From the NCBI GenBank assembly GCA_903904835.1, contig CAIVEI010000206.1, positions 1 through 64,000 on the forward strand: a stretch of 64,000 nt of DNA, written 5' to 3'. Below, in pieces: positions 46,734 to 56,701 of the stretch. Below the pieces are notes generated by a model that worked only from the letters and a program-made list of their open reading frames with translations, was not told the origin of the DNA and made no database searches. How positions within the stretch are numbered: the stretch's first letter is position 1; every line of letters begins with the position of its first letter. This DNA is from an uncultured Schlesneria sp. (GTDB lineage: Bacteria; Planctomycetota; Planctomycetia; Planctomycetales; Planctomycetaceae). Both the position numbers and the translations under genes were made by a program.

Positions 46734-49700
46734 TTACGGGACTCGGGTTGAGCCGATACTCTTGAGATAGGCATATAAATCGGCGTGGTCCTTGGGCGTA
46801 AGGCCTTTTAACAGGCCCACCGGCATCAGCGATATCGGGGATTTTCGTTTCTCATCGACCTGATTCGTTTCGATACGGAATGTCTGTCCTGAACCATTGC
46901 GGAGCAAAAAGCCGTCGACGGACTCGTAAACAATCAATCCGGAATACGACTTCCCGTCTTTCGTGGACACAACGGTCGTTTGATACCTGTTAGAAACATC
47001 GCGACTCGGTGCGACAATTGCCACGAAAAGATCCTCGCGCGAGAAACGGCTTGTGACGCCTCCCAAATCGGGGCCTAAGGCGCTGCGACCGTTATGGCAC
47101 TGGAGACAGGCTCGACTTTGAAACAGTTCCGCCCCGCGTTTGGCATCGCCGCTCTCCCGATCGGATTCGGCAAGAATCGACTTTAGCTGGGTTAATTCAA
47201 CATCGTTACCGCCGAACTCGGACGTTGCTTCGTCCTTAAATCGGAACACAATCCACTTTGTCCAAAGGTCGACAGTTTCCGGCTGAGGTCGGTGTCCGGG
47301 TTTTCCCGCGACGAACGGAAACGACTGATTGTTATTTCGTTGTAACAGCTTGATGACCTGTTCGCGCGCGACGTATTCACCTTCATCAGCACCCAAACGT
47401 CGAAGTCCCTTCACCAGTGCAATCTGTTCCTTCGGCTGATCACTTGGACCCAGTTTTTCCAAAGCTGACAGGCATGCCGCTTGAACTTCGGTTTGTGACC
47501 ATTCCAATCCTGCAATAAATTTGTCGCGATCAGCCGGAACGGGATTGCGACTGAGGACCACCAGAACCGCACCGCGAATTGAAAAATTGTCAAACTGTTT
47601 TCGAATGATCGACTGGTGAGCAGGATCTTCAGAATCACCAAGGGCAAAAACCACGTCATTGTTCCACCCATAATCGACGACATTCGTAATCATTTTTGCC
47701 ATCGCCGTCCGCGCCGCCGGTAGTAGTTCGGGGGGCATTTGATTCAGGAAAATCGTATGGCCTGGTCGCCCAAATTTGGGATGGCTGACAACGGCAGGTG
47801 CCAGGTAGCGATCCGCCAAGGCGAGCTTCAGCCACATTTCTTTCATGCGGTCTCCCCAACTGGCATCTTGAGCCAGATTTCTTATCACCATTTTCTCTTC
47901 CAGATCGACCAGCGCCGAAACGATCAGGTCCCGCTGTTTGACCGAATGCGTCATGGGGCAGCGGGCGAGTGCCACCAGCCGATGAATGTCATCTACAGGG
48001 TCGGACGTGGGGGTCAATCGATCGCAGATCGCGTCAATCACTTTTCCATTAAACGTCGTGATCATGGCAAACAGACGGATCAACTCATCATCGAGTACTG
48101 GGGCGCTAGTTGGAAATATCTCGGCAAGTTGAACTCGTAGTGGATCAAGTTCCCGTTCAAACTCGTCAAGATTCAGGCTACTGGCGTATCCATCAAAAAC
48201 GGGTGGTCGGTCCGGTCCTGACCCCATGTCGCCGAGTGTGAGTTGAAGCAGGCGAACGGCATCCAGTTTCAGTTCGACAGGATAATCTTTCTTTTTCAGC
48301 ACAGAAATCGCGAGCGAAGGAATGACACTGCGAACTCGACGTGCGTTATCGTTTGATCGGACGAGCCAGCCAATCGCGTAGCTGATGACCGCCCTTGCCC
48401 CCAGTTTCGTGGCAGATTCCGATACGGCAGGTAAGTACTTTTCATCCATGCGAGCCACGACGGCTGCCGCCAGAGTTCGATTGAAGCGGTCGACTCCACC
48501 CAGGCGACGCGACAAACCGGAGACAATTTTCGGCCAGTCAAAGTCTGGCTGATTGAGAAGTTGGCACATCTCTAAGGTAGTTCTCGCAACAAGTGGACTC
48601 GGATCATCAAGATACGTTTGGATGATTGCGGCGTCGTACGCGTCAAGGCTTGAGCGTCCGTATGCCCAAATTCCGCGAGCACGAACTTCGGGTGAATCAC
48701 TTGATGCCAACGCCTTCAGCGTCTCTAAAGTGATTCCCTGAAAAAGTTCGACCAGAATTTCAATCGCTCGAACACGTTTTGCAGCGGGCTCAGCCTGATT
48801 GTAAGCGGCTTCACGGAATGCTGCGGCACCGAGTTCCAGGGCTATCGGTTTCCATTTTGCTCGCGACCAACTGCTCAGAGGCTGATTTGCGGAGAGGACC
48901 TGATCAAGTTTTTCGTTCGTTGTCGGACGATTTGCTGTATTCGTCTGAGTGGCGTTTCCGGCGTCGCCGACGTAACGGATGCGGTAAACACCCCCTCGTG
49001 TCCCGCGACCTCCCACACAGACATAAAGTGAACCATCCGGTCCAATCTCGACATCTGTTGGAGCGAAACCGTTTTGTCCGGTGCCGACCATGAAAAGTTC
49101 GGGCTGCGATGACCATGTGTCCCCAGCCTGCTTAAGCGGTAATGCGTGGACTCGACCATATGTCCAATCGAGCACAAATAGTGCACCTCGATACTTTTCG
49201 GGAAACTGCGTATGCCGATAACAGGCAACACCCGTCGGTGATCCTCGTCCAAACGAGGCCAAAGCCGGTGGCATATCGAAGTAACCATCACGGCGCATCC
49301 AGCTTTTGCTGACCCAGCCATGATCTGCACCGGCGAATGCATGATAAACGCGCGTCGGCCGATACCAGGGCAAAGAGACTTCACGTTCTTCGTCACTGTC
49401 ATAGGTGAAGATGTCACCCTGCGGATTAAAGGCAAAATCGTAGGCATTCCGAAGTCCGTCGGCGAGGAGTTCCCCACCAGTCAGGTCAGGCTTAAGACGA
49501 AACAAGACTCCGGCTCGAGGTCCCTTGATCGGGGATGATGGTAGCGTCGCATATTTGCTGCTGATTCCTGCGTTATTACCGGCAATGAGATACCACCAAC
49601 CATCAGGCCCTAGCTGAATCGAATGGACATCATGTTCGCCCCCGGTCTTGAGTTTGAGAAAGTTATCGGGGGGGCCATCGGCTTTGTCATCGCCATTGGT

Positions 49701-50066
49701 GTCGTCCAGTCGCAGAAGGCCTCCGTCGCCAATACACACCAATGAACGACCATGGAAATACATTCCCTGAGCACCATTTTTCGGGACCTCAGAAAATAAT
49801 TTCGCTTCGTCCGCTTTGCCATCTCCGTTGTTGTCGACCAGGATTTTGACGAACCCCGCCCCTGCGACGACGACTCGCCCTTTTGAATCCAAGGTCATCG
49901 AATAAATATCATGCGCCAGTTCGTTACCGGCAAATTCCGTGACCTCGAAACCCTCCGGGACTTTTACGCCGATCTCGTCCGCCACGAGCGTACGAGCGAT
50001 AAAGACCGCAGATAACGCCGCCAATGTGATTCTGAATGAGGGTCGAGAAGATAAGAATCGAAACAT
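46734..50066 (-). CDS. PVC-type dehydrogenase-HEAT-cytochrome c protein
   Basis: 1110 residues. Signal peptide (FRITLAALSAVFIARTLVA). N-terminal propeller of the PVC membrane-bound dehydrogenase type (VPEGFEVTEFAGNELAHDIYS; HVHALPLKQAGD-like blocks) to about 370; a HEAT-like helical region to about 960; a C-terminal cytochrome c with haem site CLQCH near 990 and Met-ligand region. These proteins are very common in planctomycetes; probably periplasmic sugar oxidation with electron transfer. ATG at 50064-50066. Confidence 0.9.
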   Translation of the reverse strand: MFRFLSSRPSFRITLAALSAVFIARTLVADEIGVKVPEGFEVTEFAGNELAHDIYSMTLDSKGRVVVAGAGFVKILVDNNGDGKADEAKLFSEVPKNGAQGMYFHGRSLVCIGDGGLLRLDDTNGDDKADGPPDNFLKLKTGGEHDVHSIQLGPDGWWYLIAGNNAGISSKYATLPSSPIKGPRAGVLFRLKPDLTGGELLADGLRNAYDFAFNPQGDIFTYDSDEEREVSLPWYRPTRVYHAFAGADHGWVSKSWMRRDGYFDMPPALASFGRGSPTGVACYRHTQFPEKYRGALFVLDWTYGRVHALPLKQAGDTWSSQPELFMVGTGQNGFAPTDVEIGPDGSLYVCVGGRGTRGGVYRIRYVGDAGNATQTNTANRPTTNEKLDQVLSANQPLSSWSRAKWKPIALELGAAAFREAAYNQAEPAAKRVRAIEILVELFQGITLETLKALASSDSPEVRARGIWAYGRSSLDAYDAAIIQTYLDDPSPLVARTTLEMCQLLNQPDFDWPKIVSGLSRRLGGVDRFNRTLAAAVVARMDEKYLPAVSESATKLGARAVISYAIGWLVRSNDNARRVRSVIPSLAISVLKKKDYPVELKLDAVRLLQLTLGDMGSGPDRPPVFDGYASSLNLDEFERELDPLRVQLAEIFPTSAPVLDDELIRLFAMITTFNGKVIDAICDRLTPTSDPVDDIHRLVALARCPMTHSVKQRDLIVSALVDLEEKMVIRNLAQDASWGDRMKEMWLKLALADRYLAPAVVSHPKFGRPGHTIFLNQMPPELLPAARTAMAKMITNVVDYGWNNDVVFALGDSEDPAHQSIIRKQFDNFSIRGAVLVVLSRNPVPADRDKFIAGLEWSQTEVQAACLSALEKLGPSDQPKEQIALVKGLRRLGADEGEYVAREQVIKLLQRNNNQSFPFVAGKPGHRPQPETVDLWTKWIVFRFKDEATSEFGGNDVELTQLKSILAESDRESGDAKRGAELFQSRACLQCHNGRSALGPDLGGVTSRFSREDLFVAIVAPSRDVSNRYQTTVVSTKDGKSYSGLIVYESVDGFLLRNGSGQTFRIETNQVDEKRKSPISLMPVGLLKGLTPKDHADLYAYLKSIGSTRVP

Positions 50067-50356
50067 TGGATATCCATATACAACCTGAGGCCGAAGTCAC
50101 CTGCAATCTTACTCGGCATGGATGAAAACGAGCAACAACGGTTTCATCGGTGTTCGTCTCAAATGCTCGTGTAAGCGAGATGCGGTACGTCCACCCACCC
50201 AAAAAACTGAACATGCCGAAGTATCGGGAATTCCTGTTTTTTGCTTGACGGTTCATCGTGGCACAAATAGGATTTCAGACGTAACATCTAATGTCGCGCG
50301 TTTTCTGAAGATTGAATACACAGCGTTTCCGGCAGAATCTCAGAAAGGACTTCGTC

Positions 50357-51418
50357 ATGTCTCAGGCAGCAACGTTATCGGTCGGCCATCCTTATTTGCC
50401 GGTCAAACAGACTCAATGGTCGCCCGTCGCAACCGGCACAGAATTCGAAGACAATTCACCATTTGGTCTTCAAGGCTTGGCGCGGGACTCCCTTCAGATT
50501 ATTAAACCCGAATGCGTGAAACAGCTGGCCGTGAGATTGGCATTGCGTGCGACACGAGCACAGATTCAAGATGATAACTACGTCAATCAGGTCCTGAATT
50601 TGCACCCGGACTGGGTCGATGAATATCAGGTCGTCCATTTGATTGAGCGATCTTTATGGATTCGGGAACATAGCGATCTCGTGATGACAATGGTGCGAAA
50701 CCCAAGTCAGATTCCCGACAATCCTCCCCAGAAAATCATGGACGCGTTGACTCGGGCTTACTCGCTGCACCCTGAATCCACCGTGTGGTATGGAGTGCCG
50801 CTATTTGGTGATCAAACGAATCATGAAGGGTTGCCAATACCGGTGACGGCGGACGAAGTACGAGCGGAAGCGAAGAAACGCGTCGCTGCGGCGCAAGAGC
50901 ATGCACTTCGCTGGGGGTGGTTCTATCGAACCGCGATGACGACCATAGGAATTCCTTCCATGTGTTGGTACTCGCTCCAAGCGATTAAGAACCGGATTCA
51001 GCAAGTTTCCACGAGCGTCGGGGAGTATTGGAAGAAGTGTCGGCAGGATGCGCGTCGCCGAGCTCGAGCCATTTACATGGCAGAACATGAACGCTGCCGA
51101 TTTGGTTTTTCGAAGACAGAGATTCCAGCACATCGCACGTGGTTAGGGCAAAGCCTGGAAACGGCGTGCGTAATACTTGAACTGATGGCCTATCAATCGT
51201 CGGTTGCGGCGTCTGCGTCACCATTCTTCGGACTCGTCGCTGCCCCACTCGCGATGATCAAGTTTGTGCCGTTGATCTTCGTTCCGTTAACCGTCGTTTC
51301 CTGCGACCCATTCCTCTTTGTCGAGCTTCCCAAAGAACCTGGAAAATTACGGCATCTTGGGCACTGGTATTGGCAAAACCAACCGAAAGGCCAACAAAAA
51401 TTGCATTTGCACTTATAG
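50357..51418 (+). CDS. Protein of unknown function
   Basis: About 353 residues, not recognised. ATG at 50357, with AAAGGA about eight bases upstream; the in-frame ATG at 50312 lacks one. It has a helical, charged core, a hydrophobic stretch near the C-terminus (FFGLVAAPLAMIKFVPLIFVP) and a His-rich end. It is convergent with the methyltransferase gene 60 bp away and is not clearly part of that operon. Codon use looks normal. Confidence 0.7.
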   Translation: MSQAATLSVGHPYLPVKQTQWSPVATGTEFEDNSPFGLQGLARDSLQIIKPECVKQLAVRLALRATRAQIQDDNYVNQVLNLHPDWVDEYQVVHLIERSLWIREHSDLVMTMVRNPSQIPDNPPQKIMDALTRAYSLHPESTVWYGVPLFGDQTNHEGLPIPVTADEVRAEAKKRVAAAQEHALRWGWFYRTAMTTIGIPSMCWYSLQAIKNRIQQVSTSVGEYWKKCRQDARRRARAIYMAEHERCRFGFSKTEIPAHRTWLGQSLETACVILELMAYQSSVAASASPFFGLVAAPLAMIKFVPLIFVPLTVVSCDPFLFVELPKEPGKLRHLGHWYWQNQPKGQQKLHLHL

Positions 51419-51477
51419 AATTTCCATGACTCACGGCTCAGGCGTTAGCCAATCGCCACAGATTCGTCGGTCAACGA

Positions 51478-52995
51478 TTAGCGTTTCACCGAGCGAGTCA
51501 TTGGATTCGGGGTGGCCCGCTGTTTCTTTGCGCAAACAATCATTGCCTGACCTCCATAGGCATTTTCGGAGTGATAATTGATCGAGCCGAAACCTGCCTC
51601 TAACAGCATTTTCTTCATGTCTTCAACCGTCCAGCGGAACAGGATCGGCCGCAGAATCGTCTGATTGATTTGTCGGACCTGCTCGAATTCGAGGTTCAAT
51701 TCAGACATCCGGTCGGCGGCAACCAGATCGGCCGCAATCCGCGCGAACAGCTTTTCCAGATTTGTCGATTTCTGTGGGCCGCTGACTCGAATTTCGCCTC
51801 CAATTTTGAGGGAGTCCCACACTTCTTTGAAACATTTGATTGGGTCTTCTAACGAATACGCCACGTTATTCAAGATGGCGAAGTCAAACGCATTTCCCGG
51901 TAAGCCAAACAACGTGTTGACGTCCTGCTTAATCGCGAGAATTCCAGGTCCAAGCGCGTCGCTCCGCAAGTAGTCATGGCATTTGTCACGCAACAGATCC
52001 AGCATCATCCGGTTATTCTCGACAGCGAAGATCGTGTGACCACGCTGTTGTTTCGCGAGATGTAATGACAAATTACCGGTTCCCGCGCCGAGGTCCAGGA
52101 TTCGGGATCGTGGTGGCAGGCGGGTCAGTTCCCCTTGTCCACCGCGTGGAACCTGCTCTCCGAGAATATGCTCAATCAGTTCGTGGTAGACGCGTGAAGC
52201 CAGCAGGACGCGGTCGTAAGACATGGCATATTCAGACCAGGTCATGTCCAGCCGTAACGCCTCGAACACATCTCGCTTATAACGGTACGTGGTTGGCAAA
52301 TCGTCGAACTTCACTTCGAGAATCACCAGCCAGCCCTGGGTTTCTTCGGCGTCTTTGGGGATCTGATAGGCTCGCTTAATCGCATGAATCTTTCCGTATC
52401 GCGGACTTGTGTACTCGATCGGTTCGATATGGATCGGTGGTAGTTTGGTATTGTTAAACTCTTTGGCACCCTGATCCAGGATCGCCTTATAGTTATCCAG
52501 GAAATAGACCCATTCACTGACATGCTGCCCACGCCGACCTTCCATTGTGCGGTCAAAAGCCAGACCAAACGCCAGGTTCCAGTCAACAATCCTGAAGTAA
52601 TTGTCGAGCATGTAGGCGGGAACGAGGGCATCGGCCCACGGGGTGACGCCAAACGTCAAAAAATCGCTGACCAGATTGAAATCAGGAGCGTTGATGCCTG
52701 GGAGATCAAGGCCTTCAGCGTACGACTCGCGTTCATCTCGATCTTCGGGGACTTCTTTTGCAACAAATCCGCCCGAAGAAAGTGTTGGCAGATCTGCTGG
52801 CTGTTGGCTCGCTTTTCGCAATCGCTCGACTTCCTCACGCAAGAGTCGAAGTTCCTCCTCAATCGAACTATTCATGGAAGTCGGACTGGTTTTGTTTTTG
52901 GTTGAATCACTGTGCGAAGCCGCATTTTGCGTGGCTTTCGTACGGACCTTGCCGGTGACTGCGGCGGTTGTTCGAGACGGACTTTTCTTTGCCAT
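51478..52995 (-). CDS. PAS-like sensor fused to SAM methyltransferase
   Basis: About 505 residues. A low-complexity basic start, a short coiled coil (IEEELRLLREEVERLRK), then a PAS-like domain at about 120-240 (MLDNYFRIVDWNLAFGLAFD; GRRGQHVSEW). The C-terminal half is a class I methyltransferase with SAM motif ILDLGAGTGNLSLHLA near 310 and FDFAILNNVAYSLEDP. ATG at 52993-52995 chosen; a TTG lies at 53025. The TIR-GNAT gene ends 40 bp upstream on the same strand, so the two form an operon. The substrate is unknown; a small molecule or the partner's product is plausible. Confidence 0.85.
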   Translation of the reverse strand: MAKKSPSRTTAAVTGKVRTKATQNAASHSDSTKNKTSPTSMNSSIEEELRLLREEVERLRKASQQPADLPTLSSGGFVAKEVPEDRDERESYAEGLDLPGINAPDFNLVSDFLTFGVTPWADALVPAYMLDNYFRIVDWNLAFGLAFDRTMEGRRGQHVSEWVYFLDNYKAILDQGAKEFNNTKLPPIHIEPIEYTSPRYGKIHAIKRAYQIPKDAEETQGWLVILEVKFDDLPTTYRYKRDVFEALRLDMTWSEYAMSYDRVLLASRVYHELIEHILGEQVPRGGQGELTRLPPRSRILDLGAGTGNLSLHLAKQQRGHTIFAVENNRMMLDLLRDKCHDYLRSDALGPGILAIKQDVNTLFGLPGNAFDFAILNNVAYSLEDPIKCFKEVWDSLKIGGEIRVSGPQKSTNLEKLFARIAADLVAADRMSELNLEFEQVRQINQTILRPILFRWTVEDMKKMLLEAGFGSINYHSENAYGGQAMIVCAKKQRATPNPMTRSVKR

Positions 52996-53035
52996 ATTGT
53001 TTTTGCTCGGAAAGACATGTGCCAAAGCGACCTGG

Positions 53036-54916
53036 TTAATCTGTCAGATTATCCATCGGCAGAAGTTCACGCTCCATCGCTAAACACGGAACTTTGTAAG
53101 TGAGAAAGTGATCACCGGTAACACCGGGGATCACCTGGAATCCACAGCGATGGTAGAACCCACGATGCTTCTCATGGCAGGCCAGAAACAGCACCTGGAA
53201 CGAATGTGCTTTGGCAAACGAACATAAGGTATCGACAATCACTTCACCAAGTCCCAGTTGCTGCCAGTCGGGAGCAACAATCACTCGACTCACCTCGGCC
53301 TTGGCAACGCGACGCTTGACCAGCTTCTGGTAATAATTCTGGAATTCGCTGAATTCTTGCAGGACATCGAATGGAAGTTGCCGTTGATTTGATGGATAAC
53401 GCAGATTCATTTCCAGCAATTTCGAAGATTTTTCTTTGACAAGCTCTTCGATCAGTTTTGCAATCTGAGGGTATTCTTCGCCGAATCCACGGACGAGTCG
53501 AGCCGCACCCAATAAAGATCCGTCTGCCTTTGAGAATAATCCGAACGGAAGCGACATCTTGTCCGTGAAATCGAGTTCCCACGGAACGTCGGGCGAGACC
53601 TTCTGGGACGACAAGTAACCCAGCTCTTCCCAGACTTTGTAACGCAGTTCAAAATACGCAGCAAATTCCTCTTTTGTCCGGATCACTCGTGCGGTTGCGA
53701 CGTGTCGCGTTCTGACTTTTAGAACAACTTTTCTCAATGTTTCGAAAAGCATTTCTTCGGAAGTAACCTGCCTGCCTGCTTGCATGATTGACGCAGTAGG
53801 CCGATGTGCAGCGAATTGTTCCCACTCAGGAGAATTGATGACGACTTCAAACTGACATTTGACATCTGCCGGAAGAATTAATTCGTCGACTTGCGGACTG
53901 TGGGGCTCGAAGCCGTCGAGCAGAAGAATTGATCCCGTTTCCCGTTGTCGCAACTGAGCGACGGCTTCTTCGAGCGATGAGCATTCTTTGAGTGTCGCAG
54001 CGGGGCCAGGGAAGAGTCGATCCTTAGGGTCAAAACACCATTTTCGCAGACGCTGACGCTTCTCCCGGCTATAGCGATCGGGATGTAGAGTGCAAAATAT
54101 GATTTCCGGAATAAGCAGTTTCTCGGCCATTGATGTCTGCCCGCTGAACAATTCAGGCGAACCATCATCGACCTGGGATGGCGACCGACCTGCAATGGGG
54201 CTTTTGTTAACCTGAATGTCCGCTGGCTGGCGAACTTCTGAAACAAGACGCGAGTTGAGTGGCTCGACCGTCTCGTTAACAGTCGGGTCGCATTCAATTC
54301 GCTCATTAGAGATTAGTCTTGAGCTTTCGTCCTGGGTGCTAAAACCTCGTTCTTTCGTGGAAATTGTTTGAACCGTATTCCGAGGACTTATGTCGGCATC
54401 TGCGATTTGGTTAGCAGCTTGGTTCTGGCGTTCAGCGATTTCTCGTTCAATTTCGCCAAATAATGGAAAAAGGCTGTCGCCGATGTTTTCATAGGCCTCG
54501 GCTGGATGCTCCCACATCTCGACGGGACGCCCGTTTTTTGGGAGGACATTCAACTTCACGAGCTTGGAATATTTCCAATTCACGGCCTGACAAATCACGG
54601 GAACGACACGAGCCGTCTTTTCCTCATGTCGCCTGAGTGCTTCAGGCAATTCCCGCTTCATACAGTAGTCAGAGTTGAAGAAGTTCGGGGTGACGAGTAA
54701 CAAAATGATGTGTGCTGCGGCGAAACGCTCGTAGATTTCGTCTTCCCAGTCGTCACCTGGTCTAATATTGCCGTCGTGCCAGATTCGCACTCCATGCTCA
54801 TTCTCAAAAACCTTCAGGCTACGCCGTAAGTCCTCAAGGAACGGCAGGTCTTTCCGAGAATAAGAAATGAAGATCTCGATCGGTTGTTGCGATACTCCCG
54901 TTATGGCCGTGGACAT
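53036..54916 (-). CDS. TIR domain - linker - GNAT acyltransferase fusion
   Basis: About 626 residues. TIR domain 12-140: IEIFISYSRKD, WHDGNIRPGDDWEDEI, ILLLVTPNFFNSDYC, then E89 in the position of the catalytic Glu of NAD-cleaving bacterial TIRs. A disordered linker at about 170-290. An uncharacterised alpha/beta region at about 290-425 (ILLLDGFEPHSPQVDELIL). C-terminal FeeM/LuxI-like GNAT at 425-626: ATARVIRTKEEFAAYFELRY, LLGAARLVRGFGEEYP, VIVAPDWQQLGLGEVIVDTL. The ATG at 54914-54916 is chosen because GGAAGG lies ten bases upstream; 54925 is too near that site. First gene of a pair with the PAS-methyltransferase. The known families are separate; I do not recognise this fusion. Confidence 0.85.
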   Translation of the reverse strand: MSTAITGVSQQPIEIFISYSRKDLPFLEDLRRSLKVFENEHGVRIWHDGNIRPGDDWEDEIYERFAAAHIILLLVTPNFFNSDYCMKRELPEALRRHEEKTARVVPVICQAVNWKYSKLVKLNVLPKNGRPVEMWEHPAEAYENIGDSLFPLFGEIEREIAERQNQAANQIADADISPRNTVQTISTKERGFSTQDESSRLISNERIECDPTVNETVEPLNSRLVSEVRQPADIQVNKSPIAGRSPSQVDDGSPELFSGQTSMAEKLLIPEIIFCTLHPDRYSREKRQRLRKWCFDPKDRLFPGPAATLKECSSLEEAVAQLRQRETGSILLLDGFEPHSPQVDELILPADVKCQFEVVINSPEWEQFAAHRPTASIMQAGRQVTSEEMLFETLRKVVLKVRTRHVATARVIRTKEEFAAYFELRYKVWEELGYLSSQKVSPDVPWELDFTDKMSLPFGLFSKADGSLLGAARLVRGFGEEYPQIAKLIEELVKEKSSKLLEMNLRYPSNQRQLPFDVLQEFSEFQNYYQKLVKRRVAKAEVSRVIVAPDWQQLGLGEVIVDTLCSFAKAHSFQVLFLACHEKHRGFYHRCGFQVIPGVTGDHFLTYKVPCLAMERELLPMDNLTD

Positions 54917-55101
54917 CGTGTTCATACCTTCCGGAAAGCGCTGTATCAAACTAATCCATTTACCATACGGCCAATGAAGGGCCTCCGCAAGCGAGTTTCC
55001 ATCGGCTGTGGATGTTTCCACTGCATTGAATCCTGGTTCGTTGCATTTTTGTCCTAGAGTACCGATCTACCGTAGGAATCAGACCCGCGTGCGTTGATAA
55101 G

Positions 55102-55136
55102 AAAAAACAGGGAGCACCACGAAAGTGCCCCCTGTT
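55102..55136 (-). terminator. Rho-independent terminator of the PQQ propeller gene
   Basis: Stem CAGGGAGCAC/GTGCCCCCTG with one mismatch at 55108-55134, followed on the minus strand by TTTTTT (55102-55107). It lies between the stop at 55205 and the TIR gene start, separating the two transcripts. Confidence 0.78.
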
Positions 55137-55204
55137 GAAACTGCATTAAGAAAACCGCTAGTTACCCGATTTCGCCTTAGCAAAACGCGAGTTACCGTGT
55201 CGTA

Positions 55205-56515
55205 TCAGTTTCCACTCGATTTTGCGGCAGGCGACTTTTCCCGGATATCATAGCAGAGAACCGTATTGTTCTCGCGGAGATAAAGCTTTCCATCGAGAAT
55301 CACAGGATGTGCCCAACTCGGCCGTTCACCGCTGCCTGGTATGGTGAATGAGCCGACCTCGACAAAGGCCTCTGGATCGGCCTTGGCAAGAACCATCGTC
55401 CCTTTTTCGAAATGGAGATACAGTCGACCATCGGCCGCAGCGATGGAGAAAGTACCACCTCCGCCCGCCGGACGTGTTTTGTTCCACTTGATATCGCCTG
55501 TCGTCAGGTTCGCACAGAATGGGACGCCAGAAGAATCGGTGTCGCCATAGAGATAATCACCGACAAGCAAGACGCCACCGTGTTTATTCCCCAATTCCTT
55601 TTTGAGCGGATAGACCTCTGACATGGCGACACCGCCCGCGCCGTCCGCTGCCTGTTTCAGAAGAGCGCCGCCGCGTCCATAGCCTGCGGAAATGAATACC
55701 AGGTCGTCACGTACAATCGGCGTCGGGATGACAGCCGTCGTCTTCTCAATCGGATAGGACCAGAGCAGCTTACCATCGCCGGCACGAACTCCAAGAGCAC
55801 CCCCTCCGGTCGTCTGCACGTAAACACGAACGTCGCCGATTTTGGAAATCACGATCGATGCGTGCCCCGCACCGCGGTCTCCTTCACGCACGGTGGTCCA
55901 GATCGTGTCACCAGTGAGCTTATCGAGCGCAACCATCGTTGCCTTTTCGCCGCCAGGTGTGCAAACCAGTTGCTTTCCGTCGATCAGTACGGATTCGCTG
56001 TACCCCCAGGAATCGGCTTTGTTTCCGCCGAAGTCTTTTTTCAGATTCTTGCGCCAATGCTCACGTCCTGTTGCGACATCACAACAAAACAAGTCCCCGT
56101 CTGCCGTCAACGCATAGACGCGGTCTTCGTCAACGGTTGGAGTGCTTCGGGAACTCTGCCAACTTGATTGCCCCGACATCCATGGTGCCCCCGCTTTAAC
56201 TGCCCACAGACGCTTGCCGTCACGAATATCAATACAAATCAGGTACTCGTCTTTGTCGTCGACGCCTGAAATACTGTCACCCACTAAAAAACCGCGACCA
56301 TTGGCGATTGCCAGGCTGGTATAGCCTCGACCGGAACCTTCAACTTTCCAAAGCAGTGATGGTCCGCCTGCTGGCCATTCTTGCAGCAAATCCGTCTCTT
56401 TCGAAACCGCCGTTCGATCGGCACCGCGAAATGTTGGCCAATCGGCTGTCGCCTGTTGAATCACACCGAACGTCCCGAACAACACTAACGCAAAAAACAG
56501 GCCTCGTGGAATCAT
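55205..56515 (-). CDS. Secreted PQQ-like beta-propeller protein
   Basis: About 436 residues. Signal peptide (FFALVLFGTFGVIQQATA). DWPTFRGADRTAVSKETDLL opens the propeller; repeats continue as LWKVEGSGRGYTSLAI, VYALTADGDLFCCDVATG and LVCTPGGEKATMVALDK. This is the PQQ-like or BamB-like propeller type common in planctomycetes. No quinoprotein disulfide motif seen, so enzymatic activity is uncertain. ATG at 56513-56515; a GGAG lies ten bases upstream. Terminator at 55102. Confidence 0.87.
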   Translation of the reverse strand: MIPRGLFFALVLFGTFGVIQQATADWPTFRGADRTAVSKETDLLQEWPAGGPSLLWKVEGSGRGYTSLAIANGRGFLVGDSISGVDDKDEYLICIDIRDGKRLWAVKAGAPWMSGQSSWQSSRSTPTVDEDRVYALTADGDLFCCDVATGREHWRKNLKKDFGGNKADSWGYSESVLIDGKQLVCTPGGEKATMVALDKLTGDTIWTTVREGDRGAGHASIVISKIGDVRVYVQTTGGGALGVRAGDGKLLWSYPIEKTTAVIPTPIVRDDLVFISAGYGRGGALLKQAADGAGGVAMSEVYPLKKELGNKHGGVLLVGDYLYGDTDSSGVPFCANLTTGDIKWNKTRPAGGGGTFSIAAADGRLYLHFEKGTMVLAKADPEAFVEVGSFTIPGSGERPSWAHPVILDGKLYLRENNTVLCYDIREKSPAAKSSGN

Positions 56516-56701
56516 CTTGCAACCGCTCCCCAAGTTTCAGGTGATCGTGATCTTGAACTCAACCGCGAGTTTACGACCGGTCATGCATGTCGGCAAGCCA
56601 GTTGGTAACATCGAACGAGACGTCATAGCCATATGACGACTGGAACTCGGAATGCCCGCGATGCGGTTCGCGTGAACGGGTTTCACCCATGTGCGACTTT
56701 C

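Noticed and set aside
53036-54916. TIR-GNAT protein considered as a plain LuxI-type autoinducer synthase
   Set aside because: The N-terminal TIR is clear and in frame, and no luxR-type gene is adjacent, so a plain quorum-sensing pair does not fit.
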